From Eubacteriales bacterium (GTDB taxonomy: Bacteria; Bacillota; Clostridia; Peptostreptococcales; Anaerovoracaceae): a stretch of 12,004 bases of DNA. The position numbers were made by a program, and so were the translations under genes. The notes below the pieces were generated by a model. The model saw nothing but the letters and a program-made list of their open reading frames with translations, ran no database searches and was not told the origin of the DNA. Positions 1 through 6,132 of the stretch are shown piece after piece (within the stretch, counting starts at the first letter, position 1; each line of letters begins with the position of its first letter). Location: NCBI GenBank assembly GCA_028691625.1, contig JAQUYZ010000016.1:1-12004 (forward strand), given 5' to 3'.

Positions 1-825
1 CTTCACATCGGCACAAACGATAATGTAATGATCAATCTCCCGTTTATTGGTTTTCATTGTGTCGTCATTTCATTCAGTGCAATTGCGTTCAGTGTCCTTT
101 TTACGGTCATAATTGAAAAAACACTTCTGCCTCTGGAAGATCTGCGTGTTCGTCTGGTTTCCGAACACATTGATCTCAGCCGGGAGGTCAATGTCGAAGA
201 AGAGGATAATAAAAAGGCATCCTCCCTTATTTGGATCATGCCTGTCAGTATTGTTTCCGGTGTGCTGTTGGGTTTTCTCCTGGTTCCGGATTCTGTTATC
301 CCTGTACTCGGATCTCTGCTGACCGGCTCTCTGGTGATCCTTCTCATCAGCATCGGTATCAGCATTGGCTCGAACAAGGGCGTGTTCCGGTATCTGAAAG
401 TCCTTGGTTTTAAGGTGGTTTATCTGTCCCTTGCCATATTTGCAGGCAGTCTTGCCGGCGGGTTTTTTTCAGGGTTCATTCTGAAGCTTCCGTATCACAT
501 CAGTGTGATTTCCGCCTCGGGGATGAGCTATTACAGCCTGACCGGCGCCTATATGACCCAGGTCTTTGGTATTGAAGCGGGTACATACGGATTTGTCGTC
601 AATGTGATGAGGGAATTTTTCACGGTCCTTCTCCTGCCCTTGCTTGTCAGAATCAGCAAGGGAAGCCCGATCGCGAGCGGAGCTTCCGGTGACATGGACA
701 CCATGCTGGCTCCTATTACAAGGTTTGTCGGCGTCGAGCTTGGTCTGGTGTCTTTGATCACCGGAATCATCGTGTCTGTTATCGTGACCTTGTTTCTGCC
801 GATCTTCTGCCGACTTTTTTCCTGA
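1..825 (+). CDS. lysO: LysO-family lysine exporter (5' end outside window)
   Basis: Integral membrane transporter of the LysO (YbjE, DUF340) family, which exports L-lysine and the toxic analogue thialysine. The frame is open from base 1, before the first in-frame ATG at 28. The pre-ATG residues (LHIGTNDNV) align with the end of an early helix of E. coli LysO as I remember it, so the N-terminus lies upstream and the ATG at 28 is internal. About 274 residues are visible against roughly 300 in the full protein. They form several hydrophobic helices split by an acidic cytoplasmic loop (EVNVEEEDNKK). Family-like segments are ISIGSNKG, LPYHISVISASGMSYYSLTG, the NVMREFF segment (matching the conserved Arg-Glu of E. 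coli LysO) and the C-terminal GASGDMDTMLAPI region. It converges on the AtpZ-like gene with a 25-nt gap. Family call secure; lysine as substrate is inferred from the family. Confidence 0.88.
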   Translation, partial: LHIGTNDNVMINLPFIGFHCVVISFSAIAFSVLFTVIIEKTLLPLEDLRVRLVSEHIDLSREVNVEEEDNKKASSLIWIMPVSIVSGVLLGFLLVPDSVIPVLGSLLTGSLVILLISIGISIGSNKGVFRYLKVLGFKVVYLSLAIFAGSLAGGFFSGFILKLPYHISVISASGMSYYSLTGAYMTQVFGIEAGTYGFVVNVMREFFTVLLLPLLVRISKGSPIASGASGDMDTMLAPITRFVGVELGLVSLITGIIVSVIVTLFLPIFCRLFS

Positions 826-838
826 TGGCGGTCAGAAC

Positions 839-862
839 AAAACGGTCTCTTCACCGGTTTTT
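839..862. terminator. Possible weak bidirectional terminator between lysO and the AtpZ-like gene
   Basis: AAAACGGT (839-846) can pair with ACCGGTTTT (853-861) if one G bulges, with a loop of about 6 nt. A-rich sequence on one side and T-rich on the other gives a U-tract in both directions. It lies where two convergent genes meet and overlaps the AtpZ-like stop codon at 851-853. The stem is short, so termination strength is uncertain. Confidence 0.4.
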
Positions 863-1099
863 ATGCTTCGTAACGAGCATGATTTGGCGGTATGCACCAA
901 TAATGCCGCCCGCGATGCCAAGGCACAAAAGGATCAATAAAAAGATCATCCCTGTGCCCAGCTTACCGTCAATCCAATGTCCGGCAACGGCCCCCAGAAC
1001 GATGGGAATCGCCATGGTTAACCCAAGCTGGGTGAGTAAAGTCAAAGCTTCCAAACCGGCGTTCGCACCGGTTTTTTTATTTTTTTCCTCTTTCGTCAT
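851..1099 (-). CDS. AtpZ/AtpI-family small membrane protein
   Basis: An 82-residue protein of the AtpZ/AtpI family (F0F1 ATPase putative assembly subunit). Relatives help assemble the c-ring of ATP synthase and have been linked to Mg2+/Ca2+ transport. A charged N-terminus (MTKEEKNKK) is followed by two predicted helices at about 22-42 and 50-70. The family signature between them is Gly-rich, ending GAVAGHWIDGKLGTG. I chose the ATG at 1099 because GGAGG sits 8 nt upstream (in ggaggccgaacag). The frame also opens further upstream with a TTG at 1162, but that lacks a good RBS and would add 21 residues not typical of the family. The gene lies 65 nt downstream of the c-di-GMP gene on the same strand and is probably co-transcribed. 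It is odd in having no ATP synthase genes beside it. Confidence 0.8.
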   Translation of the reverse strand: MTKEEKNKKTGANAGLEALTLLTQLGLTMAIPIVLGAVAGHWIDGKLGTGMIFLLILLCLGIAGGIIGAYRQIMLVTKHKNR

Positions 1100-1164
1100 C
1101 TGTTCGGCCTCCGACAGATAAAATTCGATCCATCTTTCATTATATGCCGATATCGTTGTCAAAT

Positions 1165-2958
1165 CTACTGTCCGCTCAATACTTTCTCAATAAACACCGT
1201 CGCGATTTCGCTGTCAAACTGACAGCCGATATTTTTCCGGATTTCTTCCACAGCTTCTGCTTTCGTCATCACCCGTTTGTAGGTTCGTTCGCTGGTCATC
1301 GCATCGTAGGCATCTGCTATGCTGATGATCTTTGACTGCCGCGGAATTTCCGGTTCCATCAGGTTTCTCGGATAGCCTTTCCCGTCGACCCGTTCATGGT
1401 GACAGAGCACATACTCTGCAATTGCCGCAAATTCATTCACAGAGCTCAGGATGTGGTACCCGATTTCGGGGTGACGTTTCATGTCCTCCCATTCAACCTT
1501 CGAAAGATCGCCGGATTTATTAAGCATATTCTCATCGATTCCTATCTTTCCAATGTCGTGAAGCAGGCCTGCCGTTTTCAGCTCTGCAACCTCTCCCTGA
1601 CTTAAACACATCGCGGTTCCGATGGATTCGCAAAGCGCACTGACTCGTTCACAATGCCTCTGCTCCCTCTCATTTTTTTGATACAGGGTCTCCCGGATGA
1701 TGCTAATCATTTCATACCGCATGCTTCTGCTTTCCGAAAGCTTGTCCCGGTACATGCGATCCTCCGCCATCATATATATTTTTTTCATGTCCTCCCACCG
1801 GAATCGTTTCGTTCCGGATCCGAAAGAAATGGAACAGATGATACCTTCCCATTTTTCCTTTTGAATGGCTTCGCTGATCCGTTTCATGATGCCGTCGGCT
1901 TCCTTGGCACTTGTCCTTGGAAGCAGAAGCATAAATTCGTCGCCTCCGATTCTGGCTGCGATATCATCCCCTCTGCATTCCCGCTTAATGATACCGCCTA
2001 TTTTTGTCAGCATCTGGTCCCCTGCCATATGACCGAAGGCGTCATTGGTGAGCTTCAATCCGTTGACATCTGCCATGATAAGTGAAATCGGCAAATTTCG
2101 TTCCGTGTCGAGCCGCCTTAATTCTTCATCATAAAATCTGCGGTTATACAAGCCGGTCAACTGATCATGGTAGTTCAGATAATGTGTCTCTTCTTCCGCT
2201 TCTTTTTGTGCCGTAATATCGTTGATCAGACATAAATGACAGGGATTCGCAGTCTCAACCGATTGAAACGGTGTTACAATCATATTTGCCCAGATTACAC
2301 TTCCGTCGGGTCTTATAAACCGCTTTTCCAGTGAAAAACTGTCGATCAGGTTCTGGTTCAGCAGATTCATCATATGCAGATTTTCTTCTATATCATCAGG
2401 GTAAGAATAATGTGCCCAGTCAAGCCGAAGAATCTCCTCTCTGGGTCTGCCAAAGATCTCTGCAAGTCTTCCGTTTACATGGTATGCGGTTCCTTCCACC
2501 GAATCGTAAATTCCGATTCCAATCTGAGACTTTTCAAATACAGCACGAAACCGCTCTTCGCTCTGCTTCAGCGCCTGTTCCGCAAGCTTGTATTCGGTAA
2601 TGTCCCTGCTGAAACCGGCTATTCCGATCAGCGTTCCGGACTCATCGTAGCATTTCTTTTTAAATTCCTCTTTATATTTACCGTTAAACAGATTGATCTC
2701 ATAATGCCCTGAGGTTTTGCCATTCAGTGCGGCAAGATCACTGGCCGTATAGCGTTCTGCTTCCGCTTCCGAGTAAATTTCATGGTCCTTTTTCCCGATG
2801 ATCTCCTCCTGCTGCATACCGACATTTTCTGCAAGACTTTTATTGATCAGAAGATATCTTCCCTCCGGATCCTTACACCACGCATCGTATGGAAACGTAT
2901 CGATCATTGCCTGCATGCGGGATATTGTTCTTCTCTGTTCGTTTTCCTTATCGCTCAT
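1165..2958 (-). CDS. PAS-PAS-GGDEF-HD-GYP cyclic-di-GMP turnover protein
   Basis: A soluble 597-residue signalling protein predicted both to make c-di-GMP (diguanylate cyclase) and to degrade it (HD-GYP phosphodiesterase). Domain order: PAS with PAC tail at about 10-125 (GFSRDITEYK), a second PAS/PAC at about 131-253 (CLINDITAQKE), GGDEF at about 258-412, HD-GYP at about 420-597. The cyclase looks intact: GGDEF at 338-342 and a product-inhibition RxxD site at 329-332 (RGDD), five residues before it. The phosphodiesterase also looks intact: HDIGK (H467, D468), H496 in RHPEIG, H520-H521, GYP at 528-530 and IADAYDAMTSERTYK from 547. No transmembrane helix or signal peptide is seen, so the PAS domains should sense a cytoplasmic signal or ligand. 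The ATG start is supported by GGAGA 6 nt upstream. It is divergent from the 34-residue peptide. Which activity dominates cannot be read from sequence. Confidence 0.93.
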   Translation of the reverse strand: MSDKENEQRRTISRMQAMIDTFPYDAWCKDPEGRYLLINKSLAENVGMQQEEIIGKKDHEIYSEAEAERYTASDLAALNGKTSGHYEINLFNGKYKEEFKKKCYDESGTLIGIAGFSRDITEYKLAEQALKQSEERFRAVFEKSQIGIGIYDSVEGTAYHVNGRLAEIFGRPREEILRLDWAHYSYPDDIEENLHMMNLLNQNLIDSFSLEKRFIRPDGSVIWANMIVTPFQSVETANPCHLCLINDITAQKEAEEETHYLNYHDQLTGLYNRRFYDEELRRLDTERNLPISLIMADVNGLKLTNDAFGHMAGDQMLTKIGGIIKRECRGDDIAARIGGDEFMLLLPRTSAKEADGIMKRISEAIQKEKWEGIICSISFGSGTKRFRWEDMKKIYMMAEDRMYRDKLSESRSMRYEMISIIRETLYQKNEREQRHCERVSALCESIGTAMCLSQGEVAELKTAGLLHDIGKIGIDENMLNKSGDLSKVEWEDMKRHPEIGYHILSSVNEFAAIAEYVLCHHERVDGKGYPRNLMEPEIPRQSKIISIADAYDAMTSERTYKRVMTKAEAVEEIRKNIGCQFDSEIATVFIEKVLSGQ

Positions 2959-2981
2959 CCAAATTCTCCGTATCTTTTTTC

Positions 2982-3010
2982 ATAATACCCGGTTTCCTGC
3001 ACGAGAGGAA
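2982..3010 (-). promoter_or_regulatory. Candidate promoter for the PAS-GGDEF-HD-GYP gene
   Basis: On the minus strand a TATTAT -10 (2982-2987) lies 17 nt from a weak -35, TTCCTC (3005-3010). The -10 is one base off consensus and the -35 is poor, so an activator may be needed. The box overlaps the promoter reading the other way. Confidence 0.4.
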
Positions 3011-3021
3011 TATGATATACT
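2994..3021 (+). promoter_or_regulatory. Extended -10 promoter for the 34-residue peptide
   Basis: TATACT (3016-3021) is preceded by TG at 3013-3014, giving an extended -10 (TGATATACT). The -35 region is weak (TTCCTG at 2994-2999), as is common for extended -10 promoters. Transcription would start near 3028, leaving a leader of about 22 nt that carries the RBS. Confidence 0.6.
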
Positions 3022-3025
3022 CGTG
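3000..3025. promoter_or_regulatory. Candidate dyad-symmetric operator between divergent genes
   Basis: CACGAG (3000-3005) and CTCGTG (3020-3025) form a perfect 6-bp inverted repeat with a 14-nt spacer. The half-site centres are 20 bp apart, about two helical turns, as expected for a dimeric repressor. It encloses the extended -10 of the peptide gene and the -35 of the c-di-GMP gene. It lies upstream of both likely start sites, so it would act as DNA and not as an RNA hairpin. The cognate regulator is unknown. Confidence 0.4.
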
Positions 3026-3049
3026 TTAGAATAACGAGGAGGTGTTTTC

Positions 3050-3154
3050 ATGAAAGGTATCGTCAAAGCAACTTTTGTTCTCAGCATTGTAACCGTTTGT
3101 GTCGGTGCGGCAGCCGTTGTCTTAAATGCAATACAGCTCAACTCCGAACGCTGA
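3050..3154 (+). CDS. 34-residue single-span membrane peptide, unknown function
   Basis: I do not recognise this peptide. ATG at 3050, TGA at 3152-3154. A near-perfect Shine-Dalgarno (GAGGAGGT, 3036-3043) lies 6 nt before the start, and an extended -10 promoter lies just upstream, so expression is plausible despite the short length. Residues 1-6 (MKGIVK) carry two lysines. Residues 7-28 form one hydrophobic stretch (VLSIVTVCVGAAAVVLNAI) containing one Cys. The tail is QLNSER. This fits a small inner-membrane protein with the N-terminus in the cytoplasm, or a signal-peptide-like segment. It is divergent from the PAS-GGDEF-HD-GYP gene and ends only 8 nt from the stop of ylmH on the other strand, with no clear terminator between. 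It could be a membrane microprotein or a type I toxin-like peptide; nothing in the sequence decides. Confidence 0.6.
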   Translation: MKGIVKATFVLSIVTVCVGAAAVVLNAIQLNSER

Positions 3155-3162
3155 TCTGATTC

Positions 3163-3909
3163 TTATACATATTTATGAAGCACAATTGATATCCGGTTTT
3201 TTTTGGTGACATTGCCGACCGTTTTGAGCAAGGCTTTTCCCTTGCCCCGAAGCACCAGCTTGTCACCTTCCTTTATTTGCCGGTCTGCTTTTTCGGTTTG
3301 CAGTCCATTGACAAATACCATTCCTCCTGCGATCGTCTCCGCAGCCTTGCCCCTGGACATGGAAAAAGCAGATGCAATCAAATTGTCCAGCCGCAAGGAT
3401 GCCACCGTGTCTTTTTTCTCTTCGAACCGATTTTCCGGCACGATGATTTCTTCAATAGGAACAATCTCTGCCTTCAGCGGGGTTCGTCCCGCTTTCCCAT
3501 AATGACAGAGCAAAAATTCCGCCATATCCTTCATGATTACAATGTCGGCGCCGTCATCACGGACCAGAATATCCCCGATGGTTTCGCGTTTTACACCCAG
3601 GCCCGTAAGCGCACCCAAATAATCCCTGTGGGAAAGGGGCCGGCCTCCCGCCTGGGTGATGCGCAGCAAGGCCATAGGATTCTCCTCATCCGGTTCTGCA
3701 TCGTCGGCAAAAAAAACAGCCATCCTTCTTTCGGCATCCTCATACCCTCCGCAAAAACAATAGCGCAATCCGATCTGCTGCCTGCATAGCGATTCAGCCA
3801 GCGTTCTCTGGCGCATATCCAGAAAGGCTGAATTGGTGGTGATATCATATGCAAGGCATTGCCGGATCTTATCCTCAATCCCGGCCAGTAAAATCGCATC
3901 CTCTTTCAT
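3163..3909 (-). CDS. ylmH: YlmH, S4-domain RNA-binding protein
   Basis: A 248-residue YlmH-family protein. It binds RNA or the ribosome through a C-terminal S4 domain, and recent B. subtilis work links YlmH to ribosome-associated quality control of stalled 50S subunits. The N-terminal YlmH domain carries the conserved segment GALTGLGVKRETIGDILV (99-116). The S4 fold spans about 172-232 (RLDNLIASAFSMSRGKAAE, then VFVNG and GDKLVLRGKGK). A basic tail follows. I chose the ATG at 3909 because AGGAGAGG lies directly before it. The in-frame ATG at 3924 has no RBS and would itself sit on that RBS. A run of eight A in the coding strand (3197-3204) encodes part of the tail (TKKN). In many Bacillota ylmH sits in the sepF/divIVA cell-division cluster; here it stands alone. 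Confidence 0.9.
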   Translation of the reverse strand: MKEDAILLAGIEDKIRQCLAYDITTNSAFLDMRQRTLAESLCRQQIGLRYCFCGGYEDAERRMAVFFADDAEPDEENPMALLRITQAGGRPLSHRDYLGALTGLGVKRETIGDILVRDDGADIVIMKDMAEFLLCHYGKAGRTPLKAEIVPIEEIIVPENRFEEKKDTVASLRLDNLIASAFSMSRGKAAETIAGGMVFVNGLQTEKADRQIKEGDKLVLRGKGKALLKTVGNVTKKNRISIVLHKYV

Positions 3910-3944
3910 TTGTCCTCTCCTCATGCGCCGCAGATAGTTCTTAT

Positions 3945-3973
3945 TATATAGTCTTAGTATACGAAACGTCCAA
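3945..3973 (-). promoter_or_regulatory. Candidate ylmH promoter
   Basis: On the minus strand, TTGGAC (3968-3973) is followed after 17 nt by TATATA (3945-3950). An overlapping TATAAT (3943-3948) would give 19-nt spacing. It lies about 35 nt before the chosen ylmH start. Confidence 0.5.
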
Positions 3974-4015
3974 TAAAATTAAGCAACATTTAACAAAAAA
4001 ATTGTTGGATTTCTA

Positions 4016-4044
4016 TTCCGGAACTGGATTGTCTATGATATAAT
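4016..4044 (+). promoter_or_regulatory. Extended -10 promoter for the TSCPD gene
   Basis: A consensus TATAAT (4039-4044) is preceded by TG at 4036-4037, giving TGATATAAT. The -35 is poor (TTCCGG, 4016-4021). The start of transcription would be near 4051, about 38 nt before the ATG. The rest of the 179-nt interval 3910-4088 is AT-rich. It contains a small AACAA/TTGTT inverted repeat around an A-run (3992-4006) with no clear role. Confidence 0.65.
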
Positions 4045-4088
4045 TTAGCCTAAGATTTCATTACTGCAAACAGAGAAAGGCTTCGCTT

Positions 4089-4370
4089 ATGATTATCTAT
4101 ACTTTTAAAACACGGGGAACCTGCTCCTCACATATCCAGCTGGAGCTGGAGGGAAATATCCTGAAAAAAGTAAAATTTATCAATGGCTGCGACGGCAATG
4201 CAAAGGGAATCGCCAGACTGGCGGAGGGCATGACCGTGGAAGAGATCAAGAAACGACTGTCGGGAATCCAGTGCGAGGGCAGGTGTACCTCTTGTCCGGA
4301 TCAATTGGCAAAGGCGGTAGACGAAGCATTCTGGATGCTTCACGGGAAGCTTGCGGCTGCAGGCGTATAG
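4089..4370 (+). CDS. TSCPD-domain protein, TIGR03905-like
   Basis: A 93-residue cysteine-rich protein of the small stand-alone TSCPD family. Similar TSCPD modules occur at the C-terminus of B12-dependent ribonucleotide reductases, where the cysteines may bind metal or act in thiol chemistry. The function of the stand-alone proteins is not established. Cysteines are at 12, 34, 62, 66 and 69. The signature CEGRCTSCPDQLA spans 62-74, with TSCPD at 67-71. Another conserved stretch is FINGCDGNAKGIARLAEGM (30-48). No signal peptide or membrane helix is seen, so it should be cytosolic. GAAAGG lies about 8 nt before the ATG. It is monocistronic: own promoter upstream and a strong terminator 33 nt after the stop codon. 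Confidence 0.87.
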   Translation: MIIYTFKTRGTCSSHIQLELEGNILKKVKFINGCDGNAKGIARLAEGMTVEEIKKRLSGIQCEGRCTSCPDQLAKAVDEAFWMLHGKLAAAGV

Positions 4371-4402
4371 CCGAAGCGATCCTGTGAGATCGAAACATAA
4401 GT

Positions 4403-4433
4403 AACAGGTCCCCGAAAGGACCTGTTTTGTTTT
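4403..4433 (+). terminator. Intrinsic terminator after the TSCPD gene
   Basis: A perfect 9-bp stem, AACAGGTCC (4403-4411) with GGACCTGTT (4418-4426), closes a 6-nt loop (CCGAAA) and is followed by TTGTTTT. It is well formed for plus-strand transcription. The minus-strand reading lacks a U-tract next to the stem, so it should stop the NYN gene transcript poorly or not at all. Confidence 0.9.
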
Positions 4434-4478
4434 ATTCCGGCAATCTTTGAACTCTTTTCATACAACTGATCGAATGTT

Positions 4479-5219
4479 TTATTTTTCTCTGACATAAATC
4501 AACTTGTTGTTGGACCCATTGATTCGTTCCGATTTAATTTCAAATAAGTCAAGGGATTTAATGAACGGCGTAAATTTATTGAAACCAAAATTTCTGACGT
4601 CAAAGTCGGGATATCTCTTCTGCAATTTATTACCGATATCCCCGATAAAGATCCACTCATCCTCGTCGGAGTTTTCCCGGACAATGGTGATGATCGCTTT
4701 CTTTATGGTATCAAAGTTTGTCATCTTGTCTTCTTCCTGTACATCCTTTACAGCTGCAGCAGGAGCTTTCGGTGGCTTATCCGCCATTGCCAGCAAATCC
4801 AGATACTTGAATTTGTTGCAGGCGGAGATGAAGGCCTTCGTTGTTTTGCTTTCCCCCATACCGACCACATCCATCCCCGACTCTCTGAGTCTGGAAGCGA
4901 GCCTTGTAAAATCGCTGTCGCTGGATACAATACAGAAGCCTTCCACATTGCCCGAATATAGAATATCCATCGCATCGATGATCATTGCCGAATCTGTCGC
5001 GTTTTTTCCTGTGGTATAGCCATACTGCTGTATCGGTGTGATGGAGTGTTCCAGCAATACACTCTTCCACGACGCGAAGGTCGGCTTTGTCCAGTCTCCG
5101 TAGATTCGCTTGTAGGTCGCAATTCCGTCATTTGATATTTCATCCAGTATAAATTTAATGTATTTGTCAGAGATATTGTCAGCGTCAATTAACACTGCAT
5201 AACGTTTGTCGTTGTTCAT
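4479..5219 (-). CDS. NYN-domain protein with C-terminal OST-HTH/LOTUS domain
   Basis: A 246-residue LabA-like protein with an N-terminal NYN domain (PIN-like fold, predicted metal-dependent RNase) and a C-terminal OST-HTH (LOTUS) RNA-binding domain. The acidic residues expected at a PIN-type active site are present: IDADN (11-15), D76 in NATDS, and D101/D103 in SSDSDF. A linker rich in Ala, Pro, Lys and Glu (about 146-166) leads to the OST-HTH at about 168-245, whose features are WIFIGDIGNKLQKRYPDFD and FTPFIKSLDLFEI. I chose the ATG at 5219 because homologues begin just before the IDADN strand and GGGGG lies 5 nt upstream. In-frame ATGs at 5285 and 5261 would add a basic extension and have weaker RBSs. 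It follows the HAD gene on the same strand with no terminator between and is probably co-transcribed. The RNA target is unknown. Confidence 0.85.
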   Translation of the reverse strand: MNNDKRYAVLIDADNISDKYIKFILDEISNDGIATYKRIYGDWTKPTFASWKSVLLEHSITPIQQYGYTTGKNATDSAMIIDAMDILYSGNVEGFCIVSSDSDFTRLASRLRESGMDVVGMGESKTTKAFISACNKFKYLDLLAMADKPPKAPAAAVKDVQEEDKMTNFDTIKKAIITIVRENSDEDEWIFIGDIGNKLQKRYPDFDVRNFGFNKFTPFIKSLDLFEIKSERINGSNNKLIYVREK

Positions 5220-5300
5220 CTTAACCCCCAAATTTTTCTTTCCGTTTCTAAGTTTTCCCATCCGGCGTCCCTTATAATCCAACATTTTTTATCTTCCCGT

Positions 5301-5951
5301 TTATGCTTCGAGCAAGGTAATCAGTTCCTCAGGTTTATCTATGATATGGTCCGCTCCCGCTGCCCGAAGCGTTTCCCGGGAACGGTATCCCCAGGAGACC
5401 GCCACGCAGGCAAGTCCCGCATTTTTCGCCGTCATCACATCGACATCAGAATCCCCTATGTAAAGCGTTTTTTCCTTACCCGATTCCAGCTGCTTCAAGG
5501 CTTCGAAAACATTGTCCGGTGCAGGCTTTTTCTTTCGTGCCCGATGATCACCGATCGCAACAAGCACATCTCTGTTGAAATAATGCCTGCAGATTTCCTT
5601 TGTCGCGTCATCCGGCTTGTTGGACACTACCCCGATCTTGATTCCCATCCCCCTCAGCCTCTTCAGCACTTCGGGAATTCCCTCGTAGGGCGTGGTCTGA
5701 TTCTGCATATTCTTCAAATAGTGTTCCCGGAACGTGGAAAGGCAACGCAGTATTTCCTTCTCTGACATTCCCTGCGGAAGAGACCGCCCCATGAGTTTTT
5801 TTGCCCCATCCCCGATAAATTCGCGGATTTCTTCTTTCGTTCGCTGTGGATAACCTTCCTGCCGCATTACCGTGTTGATACTGTCGGCGAGGTCCTCCAA
5901 TGTATCTAGTAACGTTCCATCCAGGTCAAAAAGGATTGTGTCGTATTTCAT
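5301..5951 (-). CDS. HAD-family phosphatase, phosphoglycolate phosphatase-like
   Basis: A 216-residue cytosolic HAD hydrolase of the Gph/PpaX/PgmB type with a helical cap domain. All four HAD motifs are present: DLDGT at 9-13 (nucleophile D9, acid/base D11), S110 in VVSNKPDD, K142 in KKKPAPD, and GDSDVD at 166-171 for Mg2+ binding. The cap lies between about residues 15 and 85. PxPD after the motif III lysine and the C-terminal ADHIIDKPEEL pattern are typical of phosphoglycolate phosphatase-like members. The exact substrate (phosphoglycolate, pyrophosphate or a sugar phosphate) cannot be settled by motifs. GGGAG lies 7 nt before the ATG. It is first gene of a minus-strand pair with the NYN gene and is divergent from the CDF gene. 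Confidence 0.88.
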   Translation of the reverse strand: MKYDTILFDLDGTLLDTLEDLADSINTVMRQEGYPQRTKEEIREFIGDGAKKLMGRSLPQGMSEKEILRCLSTFREHYLKNMQNQTTPYEGIPEVLKRLRGMGIKIGVVSNKPDDATKEICRHYFNRDVLVAIGDHRARKKKPAPDNVFEALKQLESGKEKTLYIGDSDVDVMTAKNAGLACVAVSWGYRSRETLRAAGADHIIDKPEELITLLEA

Positions 5952-5981
5952 CTTTCTGCTCCCGTTCTACTCTTAATTTTT

Positions 5982-6012
5982 ATTCTATCATATTTTATTG
6001 ATGCTTTCGCAA
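5982..6012 (-). promoter_or_regulatory. Candidate promoter for the HAD-NYN pair
   Basis: The minus strand carries TAGAAT (5982-5987) preceded by TG (5989-5990), an extended -10. TTGCGA (6007-6012) is a possible -35 at a longer-than-ideal 19-nt spacing. Confidence 0.45.
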
Positions 6013-6067
6013 ATTTTACATAAAAAGTTGGGAAAAATGTATTTCTGAACAGTTTTATCTTGCCTGT

Positions 6068-6113
6068 GCATTCTTTACAAATACATTAAAAAGGCATATA
6101 ATAGCAAGAATGC
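6068..6113. repeat. 8-bp inverted repeat flanking the CDF promoter
   Basis: GCATTCTT (6068-6075) and AAGAATGC (6106-6113) are perfect inverted copies 30 nt apart. One arm touches the -35 and the other covers the expected start of transcription. It could be an operator pair for a regulator of the CDF gene. An 8-bp match in an interval of this size can also arise by chance. Confidence 0.4.
6074..6102 (+). promoter_or_regulatory. Near-consensus promoter for the CDF-led gene run
   Basis: TTTACA (6074-6079), exactly 17 nt, then TATAAT (6097-6102). This is the best-matching vegetative promoter in the window. Transcription would start near 6109, leaving a leader of about 24 nt, too short for a riboswitch. 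Confidence 0.8.
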
Positions 6114-6132
6114 TATGGTTTGGGAGAGTAAA

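Noticed and set aside
1654..2085. Open frame of 143 codons on the plus strand
   Set aside because: Lies wholly antisense to the GGDEF/HD-GYP coding region, with no RBS and no recognisable protein features.
3197..3204. A8 run in ylmH as a programmed slippage site
   Set aside because: It lies in the tail after the S4 domain, no conserved alternative frame follows, and short A runs are common in AT-leaning genes.
3277..3789. Open frame of 170 codons on the plus strand
   Set aside because: Antisense to ylmH, whose S4 domain and conserved motifs are clear.
3992..4006. AACAA-A5-TTGTT inverted repeat as a terminator or operator
   Set aside because: All-AT/CA stem of 5 bp around an A-run, not placed over either promoter and without a following U-tract; too weak to call.
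4504..5019. Open frame of 171 codons on the plus strand
   Set aside because: Antisense to the NYN/OST-HTH gene; Ser-rich shadow with no RBS.
6103..6132. Metal-sensing riboswitch before the CDF gene
   Set aside because: The predicted leader is only about 24 nt, too short for the Mn-sensing yybP-ykoY type.
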